Shown here piece after piece: positions 48,866-57,127 of a stretch of DNA of 64,000 bases; positions within the stretch are counted from its first letter, which is position 1; each line of letters begins with the position of its first letter. A program made the position numbers and the translations under genes. The stretch spans positions 122,747 through 186,746 of the forward strand of contig NZ_JBFNXJ010000010.1 in the NCBI RefSeq assembly GCF_040812015.1, given 5' to 3'. Origin of the DNA: Chitinivorax sp. PXF-14. Lineage in GTDB: Bacteria > Pseudomonadota > Gammaproteobacteria > Burkholderiales > SCOH01. The notes below the pieces were generated by a model. That model made no database searches. It saw only the letters and a list, made by a program, of their open reading frames with translations, and was not told where the DNA came from.

Positions 48866-48883
48866 CAGTTAGCTCACTAACTG
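48866..48883. promoter_or_regulatory. 18-bp palindrome CAGTTAG-N4-CTAACTG
   Basis: A perfect inverted repeat with a 4-bp spacer lies between the operator cluster and the start at 48915. The TTAG-N4-CTAA core resembles MarR/SlyA-type operators. It may be a second regulator's site. Confidence 0.55.
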
Positions 48884-48914
48884 ACACCACTCGTCCCTGC
48901 CGGGGAGACTGATC

Positions 48915-49172
48915 ATGACCACCGCACGCCTATCGACACTCAAGCCGCTCGCCCACCTCAGCATCGCCGGCGTGCTGACCATGACCCTGTTCTTCGGCAT
49001 GCTGCTTGGCGTCGGCAAATCGATGGCGGGGTTCGACAGCTGGCTGGCGCAGCCGGCCGATGCACTCGCCCGCCAGCAGCCAAGCGTGCCGCAAGCAGCA
49101 CCCGCACTGGTGCAGACCGAGCCGAGAAAGCCGTCGGAGACGCGCCAGCGCCAGCCCATGCGATTTGCCTGA
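48915..49172 (+). CDS. Small single-pass membrane protein, regulated by operator cluster
   Basis: The 85-residue protein has one hydrophobic segment (AGVLTMTLFFGMLLGVGK) preceded by a short basic N-terminus, then a Pro/Gln/Arg-rich tail (VPQAAPALVQTEPRKPSE). I recognise no family. It is followed by a strong terminator at 49237 and so stands alone as a transcription unit under the palindromic operators at 48797-48883. That unusually elaborate control suggests a regulated envelope role. Confidence 0.55.
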   Translation: MTTARLSTLKPLAHLSIAGVLTMTLFFGMLLGVGKSMAGFDSWLAQPADALARQQPSVPQAAPALVQTEPRKPSETRQRQPMRFA

Positions 49173-49236
49173 TCCCTCTCTCCTATCGTCAGGCTGGTTG
49201 CCGATGAGCCCTCGTCGGCAAGCGCGCTTTCCCTTC

Positions 49237-49264
49237 ATGGTGGCCTTGCGCCACCATTTTTTTT
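49237..49264 (+). terminator. Strong terminator after the small membrane protein
   Basis: ATGGTGGC (49237-49244) pairs with GCCACCAT (49250-49257), followed by a run of eight T residues. Confidence 0.88.
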
Positions 49265-49387
49265 CCACACCGATCGTGCTGTGCAAGGGCCGCCAGCGCG
49301 GAGTTGCGGCATGGCCGGCGGTGCGGGTGCATCGCGCCGCCATGCATCGGCGTCGCATGGCGACGGGCGCCTCGCCCGGCCGCTGCC

Positions 49388-50221
49388 TCAGCCCGGCTGG
49401 CTGCCTGGCACTTCGACCGAGACGATCCAGCCCTCGAGCGGGTCCGCATCGGCAGGCAGGCCATAGCCCGCCGCCCTGCGCTGCCAGCCCCAGGCCGCCT
49501 GCATGGCGCATATCGTGGCGTCGAGCGCATCCCCGCTGGCATCGTCGAGCAGCCTGCTGCAGAGTGCCGGCGCAGCATCAAGCACAATGCCCAGCGGCAT
49601 GCCTTGCTGCAAGGCGTGGAGGATGTGCTGCCGCGCTTCGCGCCGGGCCGGCGTTTGCCTGGCGCGGTCGTCGCTCTTGTAGGAGGCGCGTGTAATGCGC
49701 CGCGCCACCACGCCGGGATAGGCTTCCAGCGCCACGCGCAGCGGGTCGCCGCGATGCAGGCCGGGCAGATCGACCCCGGTATCGAGCAGGCGTGGGGCGC
49801 CTTCGAACAGCATCCAGGCAACCGGCGGGTTCACCCATCTCATCGAGGGCGAGGCGCCAGCCAGCAGATCGGCGGCGCGGTGCGCGAATTTGCTGCCACT
49901 TGGCCGGGCATCGCACCAGGCCTTGAAGATGCCGCGCAGCTCGGCACGGCTGTGCCGCCGCAGATGTTGCATCAACTCGGGCCAGCGGGCAGGCCAGCCC
50001 GAGCCCTGGACGAACTCGCGCGGCAGGCTGAACGGGAAATCAAAGCCCGCCAGCCATGGGCCCGGTTGGGCCAGCCATGCCGCAAAAGCATCGAGCGAGG
50101 CCAGCTCGCTTAAGCCTTGCAGGGTGAACCGCGTCCCGTCCAGCTCGCCACTGGCCACCACGATGGGCTTGCGCGGGCCGGGCCGGCTGGAGAAATCGAC
50201 GCCGTGCAGCGTTGGCGACAC
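49388..50221 (-). CDS. DUF429 family protein
   Basis: The 277-residue protein begins with GVDFSSRPGPRKPIVVASGE and has LAGFDFPFSLPREFV and DALDATICAMQAAW, the acidic motifs of the DUF429 family, an RNase H-like fold of unknown role. The start is GTG 50221, directly after the stop of the pseudouridine synthase gene, so they are co-transcribed. Confidence 0.8.
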   Translation of the reverse strand: MSPTLHGVDFSSRPGPRKPIVVASGELDGTRFTLQGLSELASLDAFAAWLAQPGPWLAGFDFPFSLPREFVQGSGWPARWPELMQHLRRHSRAELRGIFKAWCDARPSGSKFAHRAADLLAGASPSMRWVNPPVAWMLFEGAPRLLDTGVDLPGLHRGDPLRVALEAYPGVVARRITRASYKSDDRARQTPARREARQHILHALQQGMPLGIVLDAAPALCSRLLDDASGDALDATICAMQAAWGWQRRAAGYGLPADADPLEGWIVSVEVPGSQPG

Positions 50222-50227
50222 GCGGGC

Positions 50228-50953
50228 CTAAGCGGCAGGATAAGGAATCGACGCCAGATCGGCGGCATCGAGATAGCGCCACTCGCCGACGGCGAGCCCG
50301 CCCAGCGTCAGCCCGCCCAGCTCGGCGCGGTGCAGCTGCCCCACCCGATTGCCGGCGGCGGCGACCATGCGCTTGACCTGGTGGTACTTGCCCTGCTCGA
50401 TGGCCAGCGCCAGCGTGTGCGTATCGACGGCGCGGGCATCGGGTGCGGCCAGCGGCACCTGCTCGCCGTGCAGCATCACCCCCTCGTGCAGCGCCTGCAG
50501 CAGCGCGGCGTCGATCGGGTGCTTGAGCCGCGCCAGGTAACGCTTGGGCACGTGGCGCCGCGGGTGGGTCAGCGCGTGCAGGCAGGGGCCGTCGTCGGTC
50601 AGCAGCAGCAGGCCCGTCGTATCCTCGTCGAGCCGGCCGACGGGCTGCACGCCGCGCTCGCGCAAGGGCTGCGGCAACAGCGCCAGCACGCTCGGATGGT
50701 GCTGCGGATTGCGCGAGCACTCGTAGCCGGCGGGCTTGTGCAGCAGGAGGTACACCCGCTCGCGGTAGGCCCACGCCACCTCGTCGATGGTGAAGACCAG
50801 CCCCTCGGGCTCATATTCGGCACGGGCATCGGTGCACAGCGTGCCGCCGATGCTGACCGCACCGGCTTCGATCAGCGCGCGGCATGCCTTGCGGCTGCCA
50901 AAGCCCTGGGATTGGAGAAGGCGTTCGAGTTGAATGATCGGCAATCCTGCCAA
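50228..50953 (-). CDS. RsuA/RluB-family rRNA pseudouridine synthase
   Basis: The 241-residue protein has an N-terminal S4-like RNA-binding segment (IIQLERLLQSQGFGSRKACR), a YLLLHKPAGYECSRNPQHHP block and the catalytic motif GRLDEDTTGLLLLTDDG with its essential Asp. It should isomerise one uridine of 16S (RsuA) or 23S rRNA; I cannot tell which, though the short form favours RsuA. The start is TTG at 50953 or 50944. It precedes the DUF429 gene. Confidence 0.88.
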   Translation of the reverse strand: MAGLPIIQLERLLQSQGFGSRKACRALIEAGAVSIGGTLCTDARAEYEPEGLVFTIDEVAWAYRERVYLLLHKPAGYECSRNPQHHPSVLALLPQPLRERGVQPVGRLDEDTTGLLLLTDDGPCLHALTHPRRHVPKRYLARLKHPIDAALLQALHEGVMLHGEQVPLAAPDARAVDTHTLALAIEQGKYHQVKRMVAAAGNRVGQLHRAELGGLTLGGLAVGEWRYLDAADLASIPYPAA

Positions 50954-50959
50954 AAAGGG

Positions 50960-51865
50960 TCAGTAAGGTAGCATCCACTGCCGGAACTGGCTGTGCCAGC
51001 TGCGCTGCGATGCCTCGGTCGGGAGCGCGACCACAGTTCGGCCGGCGAGCTTGAACCTGCGCACCACCGAATCGAGATGCTCGGTGCGGGCCAGGCGTGC
51101 AGCCTCGCCGTTGCCGATCAGCCGCCGGAGCCCCTTGTCGATGCGCGCGGCCAGCGAGGCCTCGCGTGCCGAGGCGACGAAGCAGCTGGCGCCGTGGTCC
51201 GTCAGCATCAGGGTCGGCTCGATGACCACGCCCTGCGTGCGCCCATCAAGGCGGGACATCAGCTCCTCCGCCTCACGCGCGGCGATGATGATGCCGTCGA
51301 AGCGGTCGGCCAGCAACATGTCCACCGCGCGCTCCATATTCGGCGCATCGCTGAGGTTCAGCGGCGCCCAGCGCGCACTGCCCGCCAGGCCGGATACCGG
51401 ATAGCCCAGCGTCAGCCGCAGCCCGGCCAGCCCGTCGAGGTGCCGCACACCGCGAAACAGCGGCAACTTGTTTGGCGTAGTCAGCAGCAGCCGGTAGCCA
51501 AGCAGGCCGCGGTCGATCGGCACATCGATCATCCGCGTGCCGCTCGCCGCCGCCGTGGCGGGGCCGCTGCAGGTCCAGACGGTGACATCGACGCTGCCGG
51601 CCGGCGCCTGCAGCTCGGCAAACATGCGCTTGGGGCTCATCGGCTCGGGCGACAGCGAGACATCGGCCTTGCCATACTCGGCCTCGGTCACGGCGAGCGC
51701 CCGCCCAAGCAGCTTCTCGAAATACCGGTACTGCGCCTCGCTCACCCCTTGAAAGGTCGCCAGTACCACCCGCTGTTCGCGGGCGGCGTGCGTCGCGGGC
51801 GGCATCAGGTAGCTGGCGGCCAGCAAGGCAGGGGCAAGGCGGCGCAATAGGAAGGCTAAGGGCAT
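50960..51865 (-). CDS. Periplasmic substrate-binding-like protein
   Basis: The 301-residue protein has a signal peptide (cleaved near THA) and a bilobed binding-protein pattern (LRLTLGYPVSGLAGSARWAP and DGIIIAAREAEELMSRLDGR) as in family 3 solute-binding proteins. No ABC transporter genes accompany it, so it may be a stand-alone sensor-type protein. The ligand is unknown. It sits 7 bp upstream of the pseudouridine synthase gene start region. Confidence 0.7.
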   Translation of the reverse strand: MPLAFLLRRLAPALLAASYLMPPATHAAREQRVVLATFQGVSEAQYRYFEKLLGRALAVTEAEYGKADVSLSPEPMSPKRMFAELQAPAGSVDVTVWTCSGPATAAASGTRMIDVPIDRGLLGYRLLLTTPNKLPLFRGVRHLDGLAGLRLTLGYPVSGLAGSARWAPLNLSDAPNMERAVDMLLADRFDGIIIAAREAEELMSRLDGRTQGVVIEPTLMLTDHGASCFVASAREASLAARIDKGLRRLIGNGEAARLARTEHLDSVVRRFKLAGRTVVALPTEASQRSWHSQFRQWMLPY

Positions 51866-51920
51866 GATGCCGAATTATAGGTCGACACGCCCCACGCTGA
51901 CAGGCGGGCCCAGCCTGGCA

Positions 51921-53150
51921 TCAGCCGTCGGCGCTGCCCAGCGCCGTCTCCAGTAGGGGGCTAAGGGCCGACGGCGCATGCCGGATGACAACGCGCGGCG
52001 TGCCATGCCATTGCGCACAGCGCTGCAGCGCCGTCGCCAGCTCGGTGGCCAGGCGGCGCGTGGCCCGCACACCGGGTTCGAGGTGCAGCGACTTGACCTC
52101 GAACACGCCATCCTTGCGGTGTGCCTTGGCGTCGAGCCGACCGACCAGCGCGCCGCGATGCAGGATGGGCAGCACGAAATAGCCGTACTGGCGCTTCGCC
52201 GCCGGGGTATAGCATTCGATGCGGTAGTCGAAACCGAACATCGCCAGCGCCCGCTTGCGATCCCACACCAGCGGATCGAATGGCGACAGCAGGGTGGTCA
52301 GCGTTGGCGTGAGCTGGTCGGCCTGCGCTTGTTGCAACAGGCCGAGATGGTCGCGATGGCCGTAGCCGGGCTCCTTCCAGCCCTCCACGCCGACACGCAC
52401 CAGCAGCCCCTCGTCGACCAGCACGGCCAGCGCCGCCGGATCGGCCTTGCCGGTGCGGAAGTAATCGCCGATCCAGCTGGCCTTCGCCACGCCGAGCGCG
52501 CGTACCGCCTTGAGCCACAGCGTGCGCAGGCAGTCATCGGCCGGCTGCTGGTCGCGTGCATCCTGCCACGTCGGCAGCACGCGTTCGCGCAGATCGTAGA
52601 CGCGCTGGAAATTCTGGCGCCGCGCAACCATCAGTTCGCCGGTCGTGAACAACACCTCGAGCGATCGCTTCTCCGGCTTCCAGTCCCACCAGCCATTGCC
52701 TTTGCTGCCCTGCCGCTCGAAATCGGCCGAGCGCACCGGGCCGTTCGCGCGGATGTGCTCGATCAGCGCGGCGATCTCCTGCTGGTGCCGCGTCATCCAG
52801 TCATGCGAGTATTTCCAGCCCATCGCCTGCGGATCGACCATGCGGTGCCGGTACAGGCCATAATCCTCGATCGGGATGAAACAGGCCTCGTGCGCCCAGT
52901 ATTCGAACAGGCTGCCCTCGGCCAGCAGCTCGTCGAGCCAGGCCGGCTGATAGTCGCCGAGGCGGCTCCACAGCACGAAGTAGGGGCTGCGCGCGACGAC
53001 ATGAATCGTGTCGATCTGCAGCACGCCCATCGTGCGGATGGCGGCCAGTACGTCCGGCCGGGCGGCCTTGTGCCGGTGCGGCTTGAGCAGCCCCTGGGCC
53101 GCCAGTTGCATGGCCCGCGCGGCGGACAGGGAAAGCAGGGGTTGGGTCAC
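51921..53150 (-). CDS. YcaQ/AlkZ-family winged-helix DNA glycosylase
   Basis: The 409-residue protein starts at GTG 53150 and has IRTMGVLQIDTIHVVARSPY, the family motif carrying the catalytic Gln residues, then WAHEACFIPIEDYGLYRHRM and a C-terminal region with LLSPFDPLVWDRKRALAMFG. YcaQ/AlkZ enzymes are HTH_42 glycosylases that unhook interstrand crosslinks or alkylated bases. It is monocistronic, divergent from creA. Confidence 0.9.
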   Translation of the reverse strand: MTQPLLSLSAARAMQLAAQGLLKPHRHKAARPDVLAAIRTMGVLQIDTIHVVARSPYFVLWSRLGDYQPAWLDELLAEGSLFEYWAHEACFIPIEDYGLYRHRMVDPQAMGWKYSHDWMTRHQQEIAALIEHIRANGPVRSADFERQGSKGNGWWDWKPEKRSLEVLFTTGELMVARRQNFQRVYDLRERVLPTWQDARDQQPADDCLRTLWLKAVRALGVAKASWIGDYFRTGKADPAALAVLVDEGLLVRVGVEGWKEPGYGHRDHLGLLQQAQADQLTPTLTTLLSPFDPLVWDRKRALAMFGFDYRIECYTPAAKRQYGYFVLPILHRGALVGRLDAKAHRKDGVFEVKSLHLEPGVRATRRLATELATALQRCAQWHGTPRVVIRHAPSALSPLLETALGSADG

Positions 53151-53158
53151 GATAACGG

Positions 53159-53187
53159 TCGGCGAATACGATTGATATCTGTATAAA
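53159..53187 (+). promoter_or_regulatory. Promoter for creA
   Basis: TCGGCG (53159-53164) and TATAAA (53182-53187) are spaced 17 bp, 27 bp before the creA start; an AGGAGG ribosome site follows. Confidence 0.5.
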
Positions 53188-53213
53188 TAAACATTATTTA
53201 CCTAGGAGGCAAG

Positions 53214-53675
53214 ATGAAAAACCTGTTCGCCTTACTTGCGGTCGCCATCGTCGGCAGCGTCGGCGCGGAAGAGATCGGCTCGGTCGACACGGCCTTTCAG
53301 CTGATCGGCCCGGACCACAAGGTCGTCGTCGAAGCTTTCGACGATCCGTCCGTGCAGGGTGTGGCCTGCTACATCTCGCGCGCCAGGACCGGCGGTATCA
53401 AGGGCGCCATCGGCCTGGCCAAAGACCCGTCGCGCTTCTCCGTCGCCTGCCGCCAGATCGGGCCGATCCGCTTTTCCAAGCCGATTCCCAGGCAGGAAGA
53501 GGTATTCCGCGAAGGCGCGTCGTTCATCTTCAAGCATGTGCGCGTCGTGCGCATCGTCGACGCCAAGCGCAACGCGCTGACCTACCTCAGCTATTCGGAC
53601 AAGCTCATCGACGGCAGCCCGGACAATGCCATTACGGCGGTGGCGGTGCTCGATCAGCAGATACCGCTACGCTGA
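53214..53675 (+). CDS. creA: CreA family periplasmic protein
   Basis: The 153-residue protein has a signal peptide (MKNLFALLAVAIVGSVGAEE) and the CreA core KVVVEAFDDPSVQGVACYIS followed by KDPSRFSVACRQIGPI and late TYLSYSDKLIDGSPDNAITA. The family is widespread in Proteobacteria; function is unknown. A strong ribosome site (AGGAGG) precedes the ATG. Confidence 0.93.
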   Translation: MKNLFALLAVAIVGSVGAEEIGSVDTAFQLIGPDHKVVVEAFDDPSVQGVACYISRARTGGIKGAIGLAKDPSRFSVACRQIGPIRFSKPIPRQEEVFREGASFIFKHVRVVRIVDAKRNALTYLSYSDKLIDGSPDNAITAVAVLDQQIPLR

Positions 53676-53829
53676 TCGTGCTCATACATATTGCTGCGCC
53701 GTAGCTGCAATGCCGCGCTCAGGCTTGACATGACAAATGATCAGTATGTGTCGAAATTTCTTACATGTAGATGGTGTCATATGTCATGCGCATTCAATAA
53801 GTTCTTGTAACCATATGACTATTTAATAT

Positions 53830-53845
53830 TGGCATATAGTTTGCT
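53830..53845 (+). promoter_or_regulatory. Candidate sigma-54 (-24/-12) promoter
   Basis: TGGCATATAGTTTGCT has GG and GC separated by exactly 10 bp, TGGCA at -24 and TTGCT at -12. The GC lies 47 bp before the PEP-CTERM gene start. The surrounding 53700-53890 is AT-rich. Confidence 0.6.
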
Positions 53846-53890
53846 TTATGAGCATGGTCGATATTTCTTTGGCTCTTTCAGGAGACCTCC

Positions 53891-54721
53891 ATGTTCACAA
53901 TCAAGTTGTCCCGTATCGCACTGGCTGCGGCTTTTGCTGCCGCCAGCGCAGCTGCTTCGGCCGGCGCCATTCACGACGCCAACCTGTTCAACGGCAACAC
54001 GCTGGCTGCCAACGATGACGGCTCGACCGGCGCAGTCAATGTCGGCTTCACCCTCAACTTCTTCGGCGTGAACCACACCCAGTTGTTCGTCAACAACAAC
54101 GGCAACGTGACGTTCAACAGCCAGCTGAGCACGTACACTCCGTTCGGCCTGACCACCAACTCCTTCCCGATCATCGCCCCGTTCTTCGCGGACGTTGACA
54201 CCCGCGGCATCAATTCGTCGCAGGTCAAGTACGGCCAGAACACTCTGGGCGGCCATGCCGTATTCGGCGTCAACTGGATCAACGTCGGCTACTACCCGTC
54301 GGCCAGCGACAAGCTCAACAGCTTCCAGCTGATCCTGACCGACCGCTCGGACGTCGGCGCAGGCGACTTCGACATCGAGTTCAACTACGACCAGATTCTG
54401 TGGGAAACCGGCAGCGCCAGCGGTGGTAGCGGCGGTTTCGGCGGCACCTCGGCAGCGGTTGGCTACACCGATGGCGGCACCAACGACGTCGAGTTCGCGG
54501 GCTCGCGCGTAAACGGTGCCTTCCTCGACAGCAATCTGTCGAGCGGCCTGGTTCACAATGCGCTGGGTTCGAACACGCTTGGCCAATACCGCTTCAACGT
54601 CCGCAACGGTACCGTCGTTGTGGATCCGGGCCCGGTCAACGACCTGCCCGAGCCGACCAGCCTGGCCCTGCTTGGCCTGGGTTGCGCAAGCCTGGCATTG
54701 GCTCGCCGTCGCAAAGCCTAA
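53891..54721 (+). CDS. Nidogen-like-domain PEP-CTERM protein
   Basis: The 276-residue protein has a signal peptide (cleaved near ASA), a nidogen/NIDO-like domain (FNGNTLAANDDGSTGAVNVG, FVNNNGNVTFNSQLSTYTPF, IIAPFFADVDTRG and YDQILWETGS), and a textbook PEP-CTERM signal: PEPTSLALLGLGCASLALA then RRRKA. It should be exported and processed by exosortase, probably associated with exopolysaccharide. No exosortase lies in this window. A terminator follows at 54743. Confidence 0.92.
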   Translation: MFTIKLSRIALAAAFAAASAAASAGAIHDANLFNGNTLAANDDGSTGAVNVGFTLNFFGVNHTQLFVNNNGNVTFNSQLSTYTPFGLTTNSFPIIAPFFADVDTRGINSSQVKYGQNTLGGHAVFGVNWINVGYYPSASDKLNSFQLILTDRSDVGAGDFDIEFNYDQILWETGSASGGSGGFGGTSAAVGYTDGGTNDVEFAGSRVNGAFLDSNLSSGLVHNALGSNTLGQYRFNVRNGTVVVDPGPVNDLPEPTSLALLGLGCASLALARRRKA

Positions 54722-54742
54722 CGCGACTCGCTTCTCGCCAAG

Positions 54743-54769
54743 AAACGGCCCTGCTTCAGGGCCGTTTTT
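54743..54769 (+). terminator. Terminator after the PEP-CTERM gene
   Basis: AAACGGCCCTG (54743-54753) pairs with CAGGGCCGTTT (54757-54767), followed by TT. Confidence 0.85.
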
Positions 54770-55372
54770 CATTTCCCGCAGCCCACCTTCCTGCGCCGTT
54801 CCAGCCGACCTGACGGCCGCCACCCACCGGCTGCGGTATCCTCGTTCGCTATGCACGGACACGCCAGGCCATTGCACATGGCTGCGCCTGCCTGGTGGAG
54901 GCATCGCCGCCAAGCTGTCTCTGCCCAACACCCCAATAAGCCCCCAGGCCGCGTCAGAGTGCCTCATCGTAATGAACGCCAGCGCTAGCCCGAAGCTTGC
55001 TTGGGCATGAGCATCAGCACATTCCGACCCGATGGGCAGGGCAGTTCGATCGCCTCGTGGACCACGAGACGGGAAAGGAGAAGAAAATGGATAGCTTGAG
55101 CCTGATGTCCGCCGGCCCGATGCTGGCCGTGCCCCCAGTCGCTCGGCTGGCGCCACATGAATTCGCCGCGTGCCGCCACACATAGCGCCGCGACAGCGCC
55201 TGCACCGCGCTCGCCGGCGCATGGAAATGATCGTCGGCAAGCGCATAGAAGCGGGCCGGTGGAGCGGTCGAAATAGTGCGGCAGCGGCTGGCCCCGCTCA
55301 TCCACGAAATAGGCCGGGTGACGGCACCAGCACGACCACTCGAGCGCGAGGCCGGCCGGCAGGGCCAGCCAC
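54770..55372. other. Gap with only a degenerate minus-strand fragment
   Basis: No intact gene is supported in these 600 bp between the PEP-CTERM gene and the UPF0114 gene. The only coding-like signal is the broken minus-strand frame at 54985-55374. Confidence 0.4.
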
Positions 55373-55374
55373 AA
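54985..55374 (-). pseudogene. Possible degraded coding fragment
   Basis: A minus-strand frame from 55374 reads ECWCRHPAYF-like sequence ending in LPHYFDRSTG, then loses sense. A neighbouring frame continues plausibly with RFYALADDHFHAPASAVQAL and SRRYVWRHAANSCG. One base change near 55251-55260 would join them. The combined peptide matches no family I know. This may be a decayed gene or chance. Confidence 0.3.
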
Positions 55375-55397
55375 AAAAGCCCGCCACGAAGGCGGGC
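55373..55397 (-). terminator. Terminator of the UPF0114 gene
   Basis: GCCCGCC/GGCGGGC (arms 55391-55397 and 55379-55385), followed on the minus strand by TTTTTTG. Confidence 0.88.
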
Positions 55398-55416
55398 GCG
55401 GCGCGGTGTGGCGGAT

Positions 55417-55935
55417 TCAGTGCCGCGAGTGGCCGCCCGCCAGCCTGTCCATCAGCGCGAACATCACGCCCGACATCAGGAAGGTGAAGTGGATGCCGAC
55501 CAGCCAGGCCAGGTCCTGGTGATCCATCGACTTGATGTTGACGAAGGCCTTGAGCAGGTCGATCGCCGAAATCGCGACGATCGAGCCGATCAGCTTGAGC
55601 TTGAGGTCGGCATAGGTCACCTTGCCCATCCACGATGGCTTGTCGGGCGAGTTGTGCGCCACGTCGAGACGTGAGATGAAGTTCTCGTAGCCGCTGAAGA
55701 TCACGATCACCAGCAGGTTGGCGATCAACGTCACGTCGACGAGCCCAAGAATCGACAGCACGGCGTTGCCCTCGCCGCTCATCACGATATGCATGACCTC
55801 GGCAAACTCCTTGATCAGCTTGACGAACAGCACGGCGATGCCGCCCACCAGCGCCAGATAAAACGGCACGAGCAGCCAGCGGCTGTAGAAAATGCCGCGT
55901 TCGAGCCAAGCCTCGATCCTGTTGTGTTCACTCAT
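55417..55935 (-). CDS. UPF0114 (YqhA-like) inner-membrane protein
   Basis: The 172-residue protein has four hydrophobic segments and the family pattern ERGIFYSRWLLVPFYLALVG, DVTLIANLLVIVIFSGYENF and SMDHQDLAWLVGIHFTFLMS, matching TIGR00645/UPF0114. Function is unknown. A strong GGGAGG ribosome site precedes it and a terminator follows, so it is monocistronic. Confidence 0.9.
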   Translation of the reverse strand: MSEHNRIEAWLERGIFYSRWLLVPFYLALVGGIAVLFVKLIKEFAEVMHIVMSGEGNAVLSILGLVDVTLIANLLVIVIFSGYENFISRLDVAHNSPDKPSWMGKVTYADLKLKLIGSIVAISAIDLLKAFVNIKSMDHQDLAWLVGIHFTFLMSGVMFALMDRLAGGHSRH

Positions 55936-56125
55936 CGGTAATACCTCCCGTTACAAAATGCCTGAGCTTGCCCGAGGCGGGTTGCACGGCGATGGACACC
56001 ATCCGCAGCACCGCGTCACGACCGGCCGGAAATCGCCTAGTTTAATCAAAGTCAAAGCCTGGCGCCGCCTCCGGCGTATAGTAGGAAAAATTGGGTTTGG
56101 TTCATTTCAACGAGGGAGTATCCGC

Positions 56126-56515
56126 ATGAAGGCATCACGTTTGCTCGTTACCTTGTCGGCCGCGGCCGGCATCGCCCTGTTTGCCGGTTGCGCTAGCAAT
56201 GGCGATATCGAAGCGCTGAAAGCGGCCGTGCAGAAGGCCCAGGCGACCGCCGACCAGGCCCAGCGCACCGCCGCCGGCGCCGAACTGACCGCCAACGATG
56301 CCAAGCGCATCGCCAGCGACGCCGCCGCCCGCGTCGACACCGCTGCCGCCAAGGCCGATGCCGTGACGCAGACCGCCGACGACGCGCGCAAGCTCGCGCT
56401 CGACGCCAACCGCAAGGCAGATCAGGCGCTGTCCGACGCGAAATCGGCGAACAAGGGCGTGGCGGACATCAACGACAAGATCGACCGCATGTTCAAGAAG
56501 ACGATGATGAAGTAA
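56126..56515 (+). CDS. Lpp/OprI-type coiled-coil outer-membrane lipoprotein
   Basis: The 129-residue protein has a lipoprotein signal with lipobox FAGC and then a long Ala-rich heptad coiled coil (ALKAAVQKAQATADQAQRTA, ANDAKRIASDAAARVDTAAA). It ends with basic residues (RMFKKTMMK). This is the pattern of Braun-type or OprI lipoproteins that brace the outer membrane to peptidoglycan; it lies next to two L,D-transpeptidases, the enzyme type that attaches Lpp in enterobacteria. A GAGGGAG site precedes the ATG. Confidence 0.82.
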   Translation: MKASRLLVTLSAAAGIALFAGCASNGDIEALKAAVQKAQATADQAQRTAAGAELTANDAKRIASDAAARVDTAAAKADAVTQTADDARKLALDANRKADQALSDAKSANKGVADINDKIDRMFKKTMMK

Positions 56516-56524
56516 CCGCCTGCA

Positions 56525-56568
56525 GCCCAAGCCTGGCGCGGCCTGCAGGCACGCCGCCAGGCTTGGGC
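56525..56568. terminator. Large inverted repeat between convergent genes
   Basis: GCCCAAGCCTGGCG (56525-56538) pairs perfectly with CGCCAGGCTTGGGC (56555-56568). It has no T-run but is placed to end the lipoprotein gene and the convergent transpeptidase gene. Confidence 0.6.
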
Positions 56569-56569
56569 C

Positions 56570-57127
56570 TCAGCGGATGTCGACGGCCGTGCCGGGCACG
56601 GCCCACTCGCCGAGCGAGTGCAGCTGTTCGTTGGTGAGCGCCACGCAGCCGTTGGTCCAGTTGAAGGCCTGATGCACGGCGAGGCTGCCCTGGCCGATGC
56701 CGTGGATGCCGATGCCGCCGCCAAGCGCGGTATTCGACGGCGGACGATGGCCGGCGGCGTGGGCCGCGTCGATGGCCGCGCGCGCCGTCGCCTTGAGGCG
56801 ACCGGCGGCATAAGCCAGCTCGGCATGCACCGGTGTCGGGTAATCGAGTTCGTAAAAGGTGTCGTAGCGATGTGGCCGATGCACGGCGACGATACGGTAA
56901 TGCCCCAGCGGTGTGCTATGGTCGCCCTTGTAGTGGACGGCCGCCACGCCGCCGCGCCCCACCGAGATGTCATCGAAGCGCGCCAGCACCTGTTCGTCCG
57001 CGCCGTACACCGTCAGGCTGCGCGCGCCGGTATCGATGTCGATGCGCATTGCCGGCTCGGCGCACGCCGCTGTGCCGGCCAGCATCAGGCTGGCCAGCCC
57101 TATCCATACTTTGCTGCGTAGAGTCAT
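56570..57127 (-). CDS. L,D-transpeptidase family protein (YkuD), short form
   Basis: The 185-residue protein has a signal peptide (cleaved near CA/EPAM) and a YkuD domain with the catalytic region GGGIGIHGIGQGSLAVHQAF and the Cys motif NWTNGCVALTNEQ. L,D-transpeptidases form 3-3 cross-links or attach lipoproteins to peptidoglycan. The ATG at 57127 overlaps the start of the divergent transpeptidase gene (CATG), and neither start can move downstream without losing the signal peptide. Confidence 0.85.
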   Translation of the reverse strand: MTLRSKVWIGLASLMLAGTAACAEPAMRIDIDTGARSLTVYGADEQVLARFDDISVGRGGVAAVHYKGDHSTPLGHYRIVAVHRPHRYDTFYELDYPTPVHAELAYAAGRLKATARAAIDAAHAAGHRPPSNTALGGGIGIHGIGQGSLAVHQAFNWTNGCVALTNEQLHSLGEWAVPGTAVDIR

